Source: CAIYOL01 sp964494805
GTDB lineage: Bacteria; Planctomycetota; Phycisphaerae; Sedimentisphaerales; Anaerobacaceae
Assembly: GCA_964494805.1 (NCBI GenBank)
Contig: CAZBST010000001.1
Span: 372,001 to 436,000, forward strand
Reading direction: 5' to 3'
DNA length: 64,000 nt
The notes under the pieces were generated by a model that was not told the DNA's origin, made no database searches, and was given only the letters and a program-made list of their open reading frames with translations. This document shows positions 8,392-16,858 of the stretch, one piece after another; position 1 is the first letter of the stretch, and every line of letters starts with the position of its first letter. Made by a program: the position numbers and the translations under genes.

Positions 8392-9144
8392 GTGGACAAG
8401 GTTAAGCTGAAACAAGGTGTCACTTTTGCGCTGCAGGGCCTGAATCATTTGCTCTGGCCCGCCGTCTGCGCCAGTTGTAAGCAGAGTATTTGTGAAACGG
8501 ATGCGAATCTGTGCAAAAAGTGCTGGGACGAGCTTCTGTTCTGCACGGCGGGCGATTACTGCCGGCGCTGCGGGCGGGATGCGAGTAAGTTTGCTATAGT
8601 TGAGGGTGTTTGCCCCAATTGCCAGGGCGAGCAAATTCATTTCGACCGAATAGCTCGAAGCGGGGTCTACAGAGGTCCTTTGCAGCGAATGATACTTTCC
8701 TTTAAGAACGGCCGAACCGAACTGGATTTGACGCTGAGCTTTTTGGCCAATTCTGCTTTGCAGGGGAGTAGCTTTACTAACGATATAGATTTTTTCGTTC
8801 CTGTTCCGTTGCACTGGACGAGACGGCTTCGGCGTGGCTACAATCAATCTTTAGTCTTAGCTAAGAAATTAAAACACTCGACAGCCAAAATCAGCACTGA
8901 GCTTGTCAGAGTTAGGCCAACTAAATACCAGCCGGCAATGGCAAGTCCCGCTGCACGTGCCAGAAATGTTGCCGGTGCTTTTGCAGTGCGCAAAGGACAT
9001 AAATTCAAAGGCACAAAAATTTGCCTTGTCGATGATATTAAAACTACCGGTGCAACGTTGAATGAATGCGCAAAGACATTGAAAGAGGCCGGCGTCTCGA
9101 AGGTCTTTGCACTGGTTTTGGCCGTCGCCGGACAGAATATTTAG
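8392..9144 (+). CDS. comF: ComF-family phosphoribosyltransferase-like protein
   Basis: A 250-aa ComF/GntX-type protein linked to DNA uptake or DNA-related roles in other bacteria. The N-terminal half has zinc-type cysteine pairs (CASC, CKKC, CRRCG, CPNC). The C-terminal half is a type I phosphoribosyltransferase fold with the PRPP-loop motif ICLVDDIKTTGATLNEC and the family blocks FVPVPLHWTRRLRRGYNQS and ARNVAGAF. Two starts are possible: GTG 8356, two bases after the previous stop, or GTG 8392. The latter is given because TATAAT at 8379-8384 would place transcription start at or next to it and the shorter N-terminus fits the family. The catalytic status is unknown. Confidence 0.85.
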   Translation: MDKVKLKQGVTFALQGLNHLLWPAVCASCKQSICETDANLCKKCWDELLFCTAGDYCRRCGRDASKFAIVEGVCPNCQGEQIHFDRIARSGVYRGPLQRMILSFKNGRTELDLTLSFLANSALQGSSFTNDIDFFVPVPLHWTRRLRRGYNQSLVLAKKLKHSTAKISTELVRVRPTKYQPAMASPAARARNVAGAFAVRKGHKFKGTKICLVDDIKTTGATLNECAKTLKEAGVSKVFALVLAVAGQNI

Positions 9145-9161
9145 CGGTTGGAGAGAACTTG

Positions 9162-9920
9162 CTATAGTTTTTCGTATTTTATGATGGCGCGGTATAGGCC
9201 GTCGATGCGTTTGCCGTCGACAATCATAGGGGGGTATTTTTCATTTCTCGGCTGGAGCCGAACCTTATCATCCGGCTCGAAGAAAATTCGCTTGAAGGCC
9301 GTTTCGTGCGGCATCGCAAAACGAATGAAACAGTCATCGCCACTATGCACCTCTGCCGCTGGAGAAAAAACTACGATGTCTCCCTCGCGGAACTTCGGTT
9401 CCATCGAATCGCCGACGACCCGAACGGCGAAGGCGTTAGTGTCGTGCAAATCAGGACAGCGGACATAATCATCGGCTACGCCTGCAGGGTAATCGAGGTC
9501 GTTGAAATCAGCTGGGTAGCCGGCGGCAACTTTGTTTATCACTGGTACTAATCGCCCGGCCGCCAGAGATGTCTTTTCGCTTGCTGCTAGGAGCGTATCA
9601 AGCTGAACAGGGTCGGTTTTTTTCTGGATAAGATTTTTGATAAACTGGCGTAATTTCTGGTTTTCGGCCTCAGCAGATTCGTACTCCTGACGAATATCAG
9701 GCGGCAAAGACTCCATATGAGCAATGTGCAGCAGCAGGCCCGGGGCAAACTCAAGAGTCTTTTCAAGCTTTGTTAGCAACTCATCGCTGGGCGGATTACT
9801 TACCTTTCCAGTTTCAATGGTGGATAGATATGGCTTTGAAAACCCTACGCCGGCGCTGACCTCGTCCAATGTCAGGTGCAGCTGCTCGCGCTTTTTTCTT
9901 ATTATCTGGCCTAATGACAT
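9162..9920 (-). CDS. XRE-family repressor with LexA-like S24 peptidase domain
   Basis: A 252-aa two-domain regulator. Residues 3-60 are a Cro/CI-type helix-turn-helix (IIRKKREQLHLTLDEVSAGVGFSKPYLSTIETG). A helical linker leads to a LexA/CI autoproteolysis domain: an Ala-Gly cleavage site in VAAGYPADF, the nucleophile Ser in VGDSMEPKFREGDIVV and the general-base Lys in TAFKRIFF. All residues needed for RecA-stimulated self-cleavage are present, so it could act as an SOS-type or stress-responsive repressor. No phage genes are nearby. A consensus-like promoter places its ATG about 7 bases after the -10 box. It ends convergently with comF. Confidence 0.9.
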   Translation of the reverse strand: MSLGQIIRKKREQLHLTLDEVSAGVGFSKPYLSTIETGKVSNPPSDELLTKLEKTLEFAPGLLLHIAHMESLPPDIRQEYESAEAENQKLRQFIKNLIQKKTDPVQLDTLLAASEKTSLAAGRLVPVINKVAAGYPADFNDLDYPAGVADDYVRCPDLHDTNAFAVRVVGDSMEPKFREGDIVVFSPAAEVHSGDDCFIRFAMPHETAFKRIFFEPDDKVRLQPRNEKYPPMIVDGKRIDGLYRAIIKYEKL

Positions 9921-9927
9921 AATGCTG

Positions 9928-9955
9928 ATTATAGCAGCAATTTTACTAAATGCAA
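9928..9955 (-). promoter_or_regulatory. Promoter of the XRE-S24 repressor gene
   Basis: On the minus strand TTGCAT (9950-9955), a 16-base spacer and a perfect TATAAT (9928-9933) precede the ATG by only 7 bases (CAGCATT). The predicted transcription start coincides with or touches the start codon, so the mRNA may be leaderless. Confidence 0.65.
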
Positions 9956-10000
9956 GAAAAAATTAGATAAATATTTAACAAAACACCCATTTTTTGGCTG

Positions 10001-11077
10001 TTAATCAAGCTCTATAAGCTCATAACCAGTACTTCCTAAGCCAATATGTTCGGCGTGTTCAATCTGGTGAAGCGGGTTGAGTTTGGTATAACCCGTTAAT
10101 TTTGGCAGTTTCTTTCCGCCTTTTGCTTCAATCAAATCCAGCGCAGCCTTATCTATGGCGACCGGGTCAGTCGATGCAAGTATGCCGATGTCATCGACTA
10201 TTTTAGGCATATTCGGCGTGTCGAAACAATCACAGTCTTTGGTGATTGACATTAAAAAACTGAAAAATGCTGCCTTTTCTTGTTTTCCTTTTAATACGCC
10301 AAGAGCGTGCTCAGCTATACTTTTTTGCAGCACTTCGCCTTCCTCGTGCCAGTCGTATTCGACTGCGCCGAATTTGCACACGGCCAGGCACTCGGCGCAG
10401 CCGATGCACTTGTCCTGATCTATGTGTGCCTTGATATCATCGAGTGTAATAGCATCAGCCGGGCAGTGTTTGACACATTCGCCGCAACGTTTGCAGTCAT
10501 CGCCGATAACAAGCGACAGAGCGGCGTGCTGTTTCATCTTGCCCCTTCGGCTTGCACAGCCCATCCCTAATGTTTTTATTACCGCTGCGGCGCAGGTGCC
10601 GAGGTGGCCGGTAAAGTGAGCCACCGCAAGAATCGAGTGACACCACACGATGTCCGATGCGATATAAACTTCTTTGTTAATCTCACAATTGACCTCCACC
10701 GCCGTCTCAGCGGTTCCGACTAATCCGCCGGCTACGATAAATGGTATTCCCAGTGTTTCTAATCCGAAGCCGTGTTTGGCGGCGACTTTGTAATGGCCGA
10801 TGGCATCGTGCCTCGGGCTGGCGTATAAAACGTTGGTGTCCGTAAGAAACGGTCTGGTTTTTAATTTGAGCAGCTCCTTGACTAATCCCTTGATGCAGGG
10901 CGCCTTTATGTGCGTGTTGTTGCCGTCCTCGCCGACGTGCACTTTGACCGCTGTGAAATCATTTTCTGCAAAGCAATTTGTGAATTTGCCTGCCTTGAAT
11001 AGTTTCACCGCCTTTTTGGAAATCGTCTCATTGCCGTCGCGGATGGTTGCCTTAATAAAATACACTTTAGAAGCCAT
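10001..11077 (-). CDS. DUF362 domain protein with two 4Fe-4S ferredoxin motifs
   Basis: A 358-aa cytoplasmic protein. The N-terminal part is DUF362-like (FTAVKVHVGEDGNNTHI, PFLTDTNVLY). A ferredoxin insert follows with CKRCGECVKHCP and CIGCAECLAVC, enough for two [4Fe-4S] clusters. The C-terminal DUF362 part continues with DIGILASTDPVAIDKAALDLI. The family is common in anaerobes and its reaction is not established; electron transfer is inferred from the clusters. ATG 11077 follows AAAGGAGCG. It lies about 20 bases downstream of the ATP-grasp gene, so it is probably the last gene of that operon. Confidence 0.88.
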   Translation of the reverse strand: MASKVYFIKATIRDGNETISKKAVKLFKAGKFTNCFAENDFTAVKVHVGEDGNNTHIKAPCIKGLVKELLKLKTRPFLTDTNVLYASPRHDAIGHYKVAAKHGFGLETLGIPFIVAGGLVGTAETAVEVNCEINKEVYIASDIVWCHSILAVAHFTGHLGTCAAAVIKTLGMGCASRRGKMKQHAALSLVIGDDCKRCGECVKHCPADAITLDDIKAHIDQDKCIGCAECLAVCKFGAVEYDWHEEGEVLQKSIAEHALGVLKGKQEKAAFFSFLMSITKDCDCFDTPNMPKIVDDIGILASTDPVAIDKAALDLIEAKGGKKLPKLTGYTKLNPLHQIEHAEHIGLGSTGYELIELD

Positions 11078-11097
11078 TTGTTTTCGCTCCTTTGTTC

Positions 11098-12105
11098 TCA
11101 TTGGTAGCGGCACATCGCCAGGTGGATGATGCGGTCGATTAGTTTTTCATATTTGATGCCAGCTTTTTCTGCGGCCTCGGCTATTTCCTCGCCGTAAGCG
11201 ATATCAGCGTTGGGATTGACTTCAAGAACGACGAATTTATTTTCCGGCGTGAGTCTTATATCGATTCTTCCGTAATCACGAATCTGGAGCAGGCGATAGA
11301 CCTTTTTGCAGATTCGCTTGATATTCTTGACAGTGGCAGTTTCGAGTTTCGCAAAACCGAATTCGATGCCCCATTTCTTACGGTATTCGGCATTCCATTT
11401 TACACGGTAGGTTGTAATCTGAGGCCCTTCCGGGTTGTCAGAGTCGAAGGAACATTCGCGTATGGGCAATACAGTTAAGCGTTTGTTGCCGATAATACTG
11501 ACGTAAAGCTCGCGGCCCTCGATGTATTCCTCGGCTATGGCGGGCTGGTCCCAGCCTTCGTGCACGAATTTGATACGTTCCAGAAGCGCCGTTTCGTTAT
11601 TGACAATAGATGCATTGGAGATGCCCTCGGAACTGTCTTCAAATGCCGGTTTGACCACAAGAGGGTAACGGAGAGATTTTGGAATACGAGCCTTTTGGTG
11701 CGGGGCGATGGAAACAAATCCTGGAATACGTATTCTGTGGGTGGCCAACATCTGCTTGCATAGCCCCTTGTCTCGGCATAACATCAGTCCCGCAGGGCCT
11801 GATCCGGTGAATGGGATGCCGAGCATCTCCAAAACCGCGGCGATGTTCATATCCATACAGCGGTTCCCGCCGAGTGCCTCCGTAAGATTGAAAATCAAAT
11901 CCGGCTGTTTCTCTTTAAGCGCATTTATCACAACCGTAATGTCATCTTTGCAGCCGAGGACGTATACGTCGTGTCCCAGTTCGCGCAACGTCCTGATGAC
12001 ATGATACTCTGTCGAGGGCTTCTTTGGCTTTTCCCTGAAATCAGGGTCGTTGGCGAGTATGGTCCAGCTATCGACCAGAGCGGTAATATTCAGTTTTCTT
12101 TTCAT
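11098..12105 (-). CDS. ATP-grasp ligase, D-Ala-D-Ala ligase-like
   Basis: A 335-aa ATP-grasp protein. Motifs in order: a Ddl-like N-terminal domain (LIFNLTEALGG, MLGIPFTGSGP), the lysine in YPLVVKPAFEDSSEGIS, the adenine-contact block IAEEYIEGRELYVSII, and the Mg-binding end GRIDIRLTPENKFVVLEVNPNADI. It is not next to mur genes. Its ATG overlaps the stop of the HECGH metallopeptidase gene (TAATG), indicating translational coupling. The context suggests ligation of an amino acid or peptide to a product also handled by the peptidase, rather than cell-wall Ddl activity. Substrate is unknown. Confidence 0.85.
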   Translation of the reverse strand: MKRKLNITALVDSWTILANDPDFREKPKKPSTEYHVIRTLRELGHDVYVLGCKDDITVVINALKEKQPDLIFNLTEALGGNRCMDMNIAAVLEMLGIPFTGSGPAGLMLCRDKGLCKQMLATHRIRIPGFVSIAPHQKARIPKSLRYPLVVKPAFEDSSEGISNASIVNNETALLERIKFVHEGWDQPAIAEEYIEGRELYVSIIGNKRLTVLPIRECSFDSDNPEGPQITTYRVKWNAEYRKKWGIEFGFAKLETATVKNIKRICKKVYRLLQIRDYGRIDIRLTPENKFVVLEVNPNADIAYGEEIAEAAEKAGIKYEKLIDRIIHLAMCRYQ

Positions 12106-13133
12106 TAATGTCGCTGCCTTTTTTTCATTCTAAAAGTATCTCTTGCAATAGCTGTGAGCAAAACAGTTATGGCTATTATGTCGTCAACGCCGGTGCTTTC
12201 AGAATATAAATCGAGAGCGTCACAACGAATAATTATTCTGCTGACCAGTTGATGAATGTCGTATTTACGGTGTCCGGTCCATCTTGCAACGTTATCAATA
12301 ATCCGGCGGCGATGCAAGCGAAGAAGATTGGAAGCTTTGGTTGCCGAGGAGGCCGAACTTCCAGCCTTGAACAACTCTTTTAGACCTTCATCATAGAAGC
12401 CGTGGAAGCTGCTTCCGAGCACTTCTTGTTTTCTGTCGTAGAACCCAGCGAGTGTAGAAGTCATTCGTGAAGCTGACCAGGGAGGATTACTCACGGCGGT
12501 AACTGCGGGAGGCTGGTTGCCGAGCTTCTTCACCACGTTATCGACGTATTTTAGTTTCCTAATGACGGGCCAGCCTTTGTATTTCTCCTGCCAGTTACTG
12601 TTGGGATTAAGCCAAACGGCAAAAGTCTCCGCAAAATCCTCATCCGGATGGGCCTGGGCATAGTTATCTTTTAAGTGGATAACAAAACGTCTGGAATAGG
12701 GCTGGCAGTAATAGTAATCAGAGTACCTGGCCGAGAAAGGGCCGAACAATTCACGCCATCGTGTCCTCTTGTATAGCTCATATGCGTAGTTCAGTGTGTG
12801 TCCGCATTCATGCCTGAGAAGTTCCATACAGGATTTGTCCGTCCCGCCTTCGACCTCGAACATCATCTTCTTCTCGATATTTTTTAACCGTGGGTGGGCC
12901 AGGAAGAATGGAATGCCGATAATCGGCTCTCTGTCGGGGCAGAGCCATTCATCTGTAAGATAACACGGAGGGCGAAAGACTATACCTTTCGAAGCAAGTT
13001 CTTCATAGAGTTTTTCTATTAGCGGCTCCAGAGGGCTACCCTGGATTTGCAGGTTAAAGTCCCTGACCCGCATCTGGAGGATTTCCTCGTCTGTCAGCTT
13101 GTCCCAATCTATTGTCTTTTTCGGTTTTGCCAT
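12105..13133 (-). CDS. Putative zinc metallopeptidase (HECGH)
   Basis: A 342-aa predicted cytoplasmic protein without signal peptide. The gluzincin-type motif is in SCMELLRHECGHTLNYAYE, giving two His ligands and a catalytic Glu; HPDEDFAETFAVWL about 65 residues later supplies a likely third ligand (Glu). The N-terminal segment (PPCYLTDEWLCPDREPIIGIPFF) and the C-terminal helical region look like a conserved family seen next to ATP-grasp genes. Stop and start codons overlap with the downstream ATP-grasp gene. Peptidase activity is inferred from the motif. The gene is followed upstream by an intergenic gap of about 100 bases. Confidence 0.78.
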   Translation of the reverse strand: MAKPKKTIDWDKLTDEEILQMRVRDFNLQIQGSPLEPLIEKLYEELASKGIVFRPPCYLTDEWLCPDREPIIGIPFFLAHPRLKNIEKKMMFEVEGGTDKSCMELLRHECGHTLNYAYELYKRTRWRELFGPFSARYSDYYYCQPYSRRFVIHLKDNYAQAHPDEDFAETFAVWLNPNSNWQEKYKGWPVIRKLKYVDNVVKKLGNQPPAVTAVSNPPWSASRMTSTLAGFYDRKQEVLGSSFHGFYDEGLKELFKAGSSASSATKASNLLRLHRRRIIDNVARWTGHRKYDIHQLVSRIIIRCDALDLYSESTGVDDIIAITVLLTAIARDTFRMKKRQRH

Positions 13134-13239
13134 ACTTTTACGCTGTGTTGCTTCTTGTATTATCTATAACAAATATGGTGTTTTTTGCAAGTAAGCAGCT
13201 GCACCTGCTGTTTGACTCTTCGATTTTGGTGACCAATCC

Positions 13240-14058
13240 CTACGGCTTACATTGTTTGCAGGGTTTTCTGCCGGCGTTTATCGCTTCCTCTCTGCTGCTG
13301 TAATAGACAAGATTTTCCGGTTTGATTCGCCTTGCCCAGTGGCAGTCGGGCCTGTGGAATACCTTGCTGTTCTTCGATGCGACATATTTGTATTCAGCCG
13401 GCGCCGCTTCAGCGGCTGGCTTGAGCTGTTCTTCCGTAACTTTACTAATGTCATTTGTATCGGAGAGCCGTTTGTGAGGAGGATTGGCTGTCAGATATGC
13501 GTGAATAAATGCTTCGACCTGCTCTGAAACTGCGCTGGTAACCGCGGCAGGCATACCTTCCGCCGATACCGCCTGCATTATCGGTTCGGTCTTCCAGAGG
13601 TCAGCTTTAATGCATCGCGAGGAATCTTTTGTTAGATAGGCCTTTTTAGCTAATGATGTTTCGATATGAAATACATACTGTTGCGATTCCACAATCTTGA
13701 GCATATTTATATCAATCCTCAGTTCCGGGATGGCTAAAGGCCTCAAAGTATGCTCACGCTGAATCGCCCGGGCTATTTTAATACCGCTCCGGCTGATTTT
13801 GCCCTCTACCGCCGCTTCAAGAGCTTTCCAGTTCAAGCCGTTTTTGCTCGGTTCAGCGTCAGGAGGAAGGATAACAATATACAATTGCCTTATACCTATC
13901 AGAGTTGGATTAGGCTGAGCAAGCAGGAAAGGCTCATCCTCCGGCGAGGGTAATTCGCCTCGCTGCGCGGGCGAAGTTGGCTCGACCTCGCCGAGGACGG
14001 CAGTACTCAAAATTCCAATGATAATAACTAAGCCCAGATAATATTTTCCAGTTTTCAT
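13240..14058 (-). CDS. Secreted protein with Ada-like zinc-binding C-terminus (hypothetical)
   Basis: A 272-aa protein with an N-terminal signal peptide (YYLGLVIIIGILSTAVLG). The central region (about 50-190) has no recognised fold but alternates strands and helices. The last 45 residues match the Ada-like metal-binding pattern found on exported proteins: KYVASKNSKVFHRPDCHWARRI, then YYSSREEAINAGRKPCKQC, with Cys/His positions for one zinc. In other proteins this module follows a nuclease or a lipoprotein. It is encoded between DUF1805 and the metallopeptidase on the same strand. Role unknown. Confidence 0.7.
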   Translation of the reverse strand: MKTGKYYLGLVIIIGILSTAVLGEVEPTSPAQRGELPSPEDEPFLLAQPNPTLIGIRQLYIVILPPDAEPSKNGLNWKALEAAVEGKISRSGIKIARAIQREHTLRPLAIPELRIDINMLKIVESQQYVFHIETSLAKKAYLTKDSSRCIKADLWKTEPIMQAVSAEGMPAAVTSAVSEQVEAFIHAYLTANPPHKRLSDTNDISKVTEEQLKPAAEAAPAEYKYVASKNSKVFHRPDCHWARRIKPENLVYYSSREEAINAGRKPCKQCKP

Positions 14059-14091
14059 ACCGTCTCTCTCGTACTCAATTGTAAATAAACT

Positions 14092-14400
14092 TTACGCTAT
14101 AAGCGCAAAGGCGTCGGTAACGTCCATACCTTCGGTGATACCGAGGGCTTTGGCCTTTGCGTTTACCTTTGTAATCTTGCGATTTGGAAAGCGTTCAAGC
14201 GTTCCGATGGGGTTGTCCGGCGTGCTCTCCGCCAAAGCCGCGGCAACGCCGTAGCGCTGGCAGGCATCGACATCAATTGCGGGACAGGCTAAAAACCCTT
14301 TAGCCCCGGCCGCGAGCAGAATATTAAACCCCGCCCATTTGGCCTGTACGCCTTCAACAGGGCCATTGGGCGTCTGATATGTCTTTTCGTACACCTCCAT
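14092..14400 (-). CDS. DUF1805 (YunC-like) family protein
   Basis: A 102-aa protein matching the DUF1805 pattern: NILLAAGAKGFLACPAIDVDACQRYGVAAAL in the first half and a C-terminal GITEGMDVTDAF. No catalytic residues are assigned for the family. It starts 20 bases after the phosphohexomutase stop and is probably cotranscribed with it. Function unknown. Confidence 0.75.
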   Translation of the reverse strand: MEVYEKTYQTPNGPVEGVQAKWAGFNILLAAGAKGFLACPAIDVDACQRYGVAAALAESTPDNPIGTLERFPNRKITKVNAKAKALGITEGMDVTDAFALIA

Positions 14401-14420
14401 TATTATCGCATCCTGCTTTT

Positions 14421-15791
14421 TTATACGGGCTTGCCGAGCTGGGCCTCAATCCTGGAAAGCTTTTCTTCGAGCACCTCTTTGCTCTTTGCCTCGACAATCA
14501 GTCTGAGCAGCGGCTCGGTATTGCTCGGCCGACAGTTAAACCACCAGTTTTTATACTGAATAGTTACACCGTCCAAATTGTCGATTTGGCCGTCACTGTA
14601 TCTTTTCGCAAGCTCATCCATTTTCGCCTGCTTGTCTTCGACCTTGAAATTTATCTCACCGCTGCTGTAGTATCTTCGCAACGGCCTGATAAGTTCGCTT
14701 ACCGGCATCTTTGTGGCGCTGACAATGTTTAATACGTGCACAAGGGTAATCAGGGCCGAATCGGCGTAGAAATTATCGCGATAATAGAAGTGGCCGGAAA
14801 GCTCTCCGCCGAACACGGCGTGCGAGTCACGCAGGGCTTTCTTTATAAAAGCGTGTCCCACTCGTTCTCTGCGAGGCGTGCCACCGTGTTTGAGAATCTC
14901 TTCAACAACCACCCAGCTGCTGCGCAAATCGTAAACAATCGTCGAGTTTGGATTACTCTTCAAAAAATACGATGCCATCAAAGCCGTCAATAAGTCACAA
15001 CTGATATTTTTGCCGATCTGGTCGACCATCATCAATCTATCGGCGTCGCCGTCGAAGCAGATTCCGAAATCGCATTTATTTTTCTTTACCGCAGCTTCTA
15101 CTTCCGCCAGATTTTCTTCAATCAGCGGGTTCGGCTCGTGTTTGAATGCGCCGGTGTGCTTGAAGTTAAGTTCAATTATTTTTATCGGCAAATCGCCGAA
15201 AATTGCCGGCACCATTTTTCCCGCCATTCCGTTTGAAGCGTCAACGGCAATCTTTAAAGGCCTTAGATTGGGTCGAAGAAACTTCAGGACGTGATTTTTA
15301 TATTCGCCGGTCACATCCTTTTCCTCTGCTTTGCCTGTAGCTTTGCCCTTTGTATGAATCAAGGCCGTTGCGATGTGTTCTATATCTTTCAAGCCGGTAT
15401 TGACGCCGACGGGCCTTGCCTGCAGGCCTGACACCTTAAAACCGTTATACTTAGCCGGGTTATGTGAGGCCGTTACCTGCACGCCTCCGCAGGTGCCGAA
15501 ATGGTTCACTGCAAAATACATCTGCGGCGTATCAATCATTCCTATATCAATCACATTTGCCCCGCAGGCTTTCATTCCTTCTATAAGGGCGGCCGCCAAA
15601 GCTTTGCTGTGTGTTCTCATATCGCGTCCGACGCACAGTGATTGTGAATTGGCCTGTCCTCGCTCGTAGCCGCTGAGCATTGACCGCAAAAACTGCGCCG
15701 AGGCATAGCCAATCTTCCACGCATCTTCTTCGTTGAGCTGGTCGGGATAAACGCCCCTTATATCGTATGCTTTGAAAATTGCAGGGTCCAT
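14421..15791 (-). CDS. Phosphomannomutase / phosphoglucomutase
   Basis: A 456-aa alpha-D-phosphohexomutase that interconverts hexose 1- and 6-phosphates for polysaccharide and nucleotide-sugar supply. Four domains are recognisable: AYDIRGVYPDQL at the N-terminus, the phosphoserine loop VTASHNPAKYNGFK, the Mg-binding loop CFDGDADRLMMVD, the sugar-binding GGELSGHFYYRD, and the C-terminal phosphate loop RPSNTEPLLRL. Length and order fit the bacterial PMM/PGM enzyme (AlgC/ManB-like). Choice between mannose and glucose specificity cannot be made from sequence. It leads a same-strand group with DUF1805. Confidence 0.93.
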   Translation of the reverse strand: MDPAIFKAYDIRGVYPDQLNEEDAWKIGYASAQFLRSMLSGYERGQANSQSLCVGRDMRTHSKALAAALIEGMKACGANVIDIGMIDTPQMYFAVNHFGTCGGVQVTASHNPAKYNGFKVSGLQARPVGVNTGLKDIEHIATALIHTKGKATGKAEEKDVTGEYKNHVLKFLRPNLRPLKIAVDASNGMAGKMVPAIFGDLPIKIIELNFKHTGAFKHEPNPLIEENLAEVEAAVKKNKCDFGICFDGDADRLMMVDQIGKNISCDLLTALMASYFLKSNPNSTIVYDLRSSWVVVEEILKHGGTPRRERVGHAFIKKALRDSHAVFGGELSGHFYYRDNFYADSALITLVHVLNIVSATKMPVSELIRPLRRYYSSGEINFKVEDKQAKMDELAKRYSDGQIDNLDGVTIQYKNWWFNCRPSNTEPLLRLIVEAKSKEVLEEKLSRIEAQLGKPV

Positions 15792-15968
15792 CTACACATT
15801 GCCTTAAATAATTTTAACCTCTGTAATACTATACCCTGCCGACACCCGAAATGTCAACAATCAATGAGAAGCACCTTGGGCCGCAAAATTATATAAACTA
15901 TTGTGCATAACCTTTTTCAGGGAAAATTTGTGTTTTTTTCCTGAAACTTTCAGGTAATATTGCTCCTT

Positions 15969-16856
15969 ATGAATGAGCAAAATTCCCGCTTGCAGGGGCG
16001 TCCTTTCTCGCTCTGGCTCTATCTTTTTATTGTGTTTGGCCTGTCATGGCCGTTTCAGGTTGTGGCTGCTATATGGGGCACTGCCTTGCTGCCCCGTTAC
16101 GTGCTGCATTCCACTTCGATGTTTATGGTAACGGTAGGCACATTTATTGCCGGCCGGTATGTCTTTCGAGATGGTTTTGCTGGTGCAGGCTGGCGCTGGG
16201 GTAAGCTCAAGTACTATCTGCTTGTCATCGGCCTGGCATTGCTTTTGTGGGTTGTCCCCACGATAGCTGATTTGGCTGTGGGAACTCTGAACTTACCAGA
16301 TAAGGTAACCGGGACACAACAGGTTTGGATATTGGTTTTTCTAACCAGTTTCATACCCTGCTTCGGCGAGGAGTTTGGCTGGCGTGGGTATATGCTGCCA
16401 CGTCTGGCTAAGCGTTTCAGTCCGCGTAAGGCTGTACTCATACACGCAGTAATCTGGTGGGTGTGGCATTTACCTGTGCTGATTGGTATAGGGGTTTGGG
16501 CCGGCATTATCGGGGCCGGAGAGATAGGTTTTTCTACAAAGGTATCTGTGGCAATAACAGTGGTTGCGACGGTTCTTGGCAGCGCCATTCCGGCTATCTT
16601 GCATGGTGTAGTTTTTGCATACATCTGGATGCGCAGTCGCAGTCTTGCAGTTGCCACAGTTTACCACCTGGCCTTTGATGGTGTCCGTGACTCAATTCAT
16701 ACTACTATCGGTCCCGGCCCCATAGCTGGAGTCTGGGTGGTTGTGCTGCTGGTCATACTGGGTATTATTTTTCTGTGGAAAGGTAACTGGAGAAATCTAC
16801 AAGAATACGCAGAAATACCAAAAATGCCTGAGAGTGAGAATGTATTACAGCAGTGA
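15969..16856 (+). CDS. CPBP-family intramembrane metalloprotease
   Basis: A 295-aa membrane protein with about eight hydrophobic helices. It has the three CPBP/Abi motifs: EEFGWRGYMLPRL (EExxxR), HAVIWWVWHLP (His plus aromatic) and a late HGVVFAYIW/YHLAFDG His motif. Family members are Rce1-like proteases in the membrane, some linked to bacteriocin immunity or regulated proteolysis. ATG 15969 is preferred to a TTG three codons upstream. The gene ends two bases before the convergent rpoN gene. Its substrate is unknown. Confidence 0.88.
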   Translation: MNEQNSRLQGRPFSLWLYLFIVFGLSWPFQVVAAIWGTALLPRYVLHSTSMFMVTVGTFIAGRYVFRDGFAGAGWRWGKLKYYLLVIGLALLLWVVPTIADLAVGTLNLPDKVTGTQQVWILVFLTSFIPCFGEEFGWRGYMLPRLAKRFSPRKAVLIHAVIWWVWHLPVLIGIGVWAGIIGAGEIGFSTKVSVAITVVATVLGSAIPAILHGVVFAYIWMRSRSLAVATVYHLAFDGVRDSIHTTIGPGPIAGVWVVVLLVILGIIFLWKGNWRNLQEYAEIPKMPESENVLQQ

Positions 16857-16858
16857 AG

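Noticed and set aside
9162..9920. Prophage suggested by the CI/LexA-like repressor
   Set aside because: No integrase, structural, lysis or attachment-site features nearby; neighbours are housekeeping genes.
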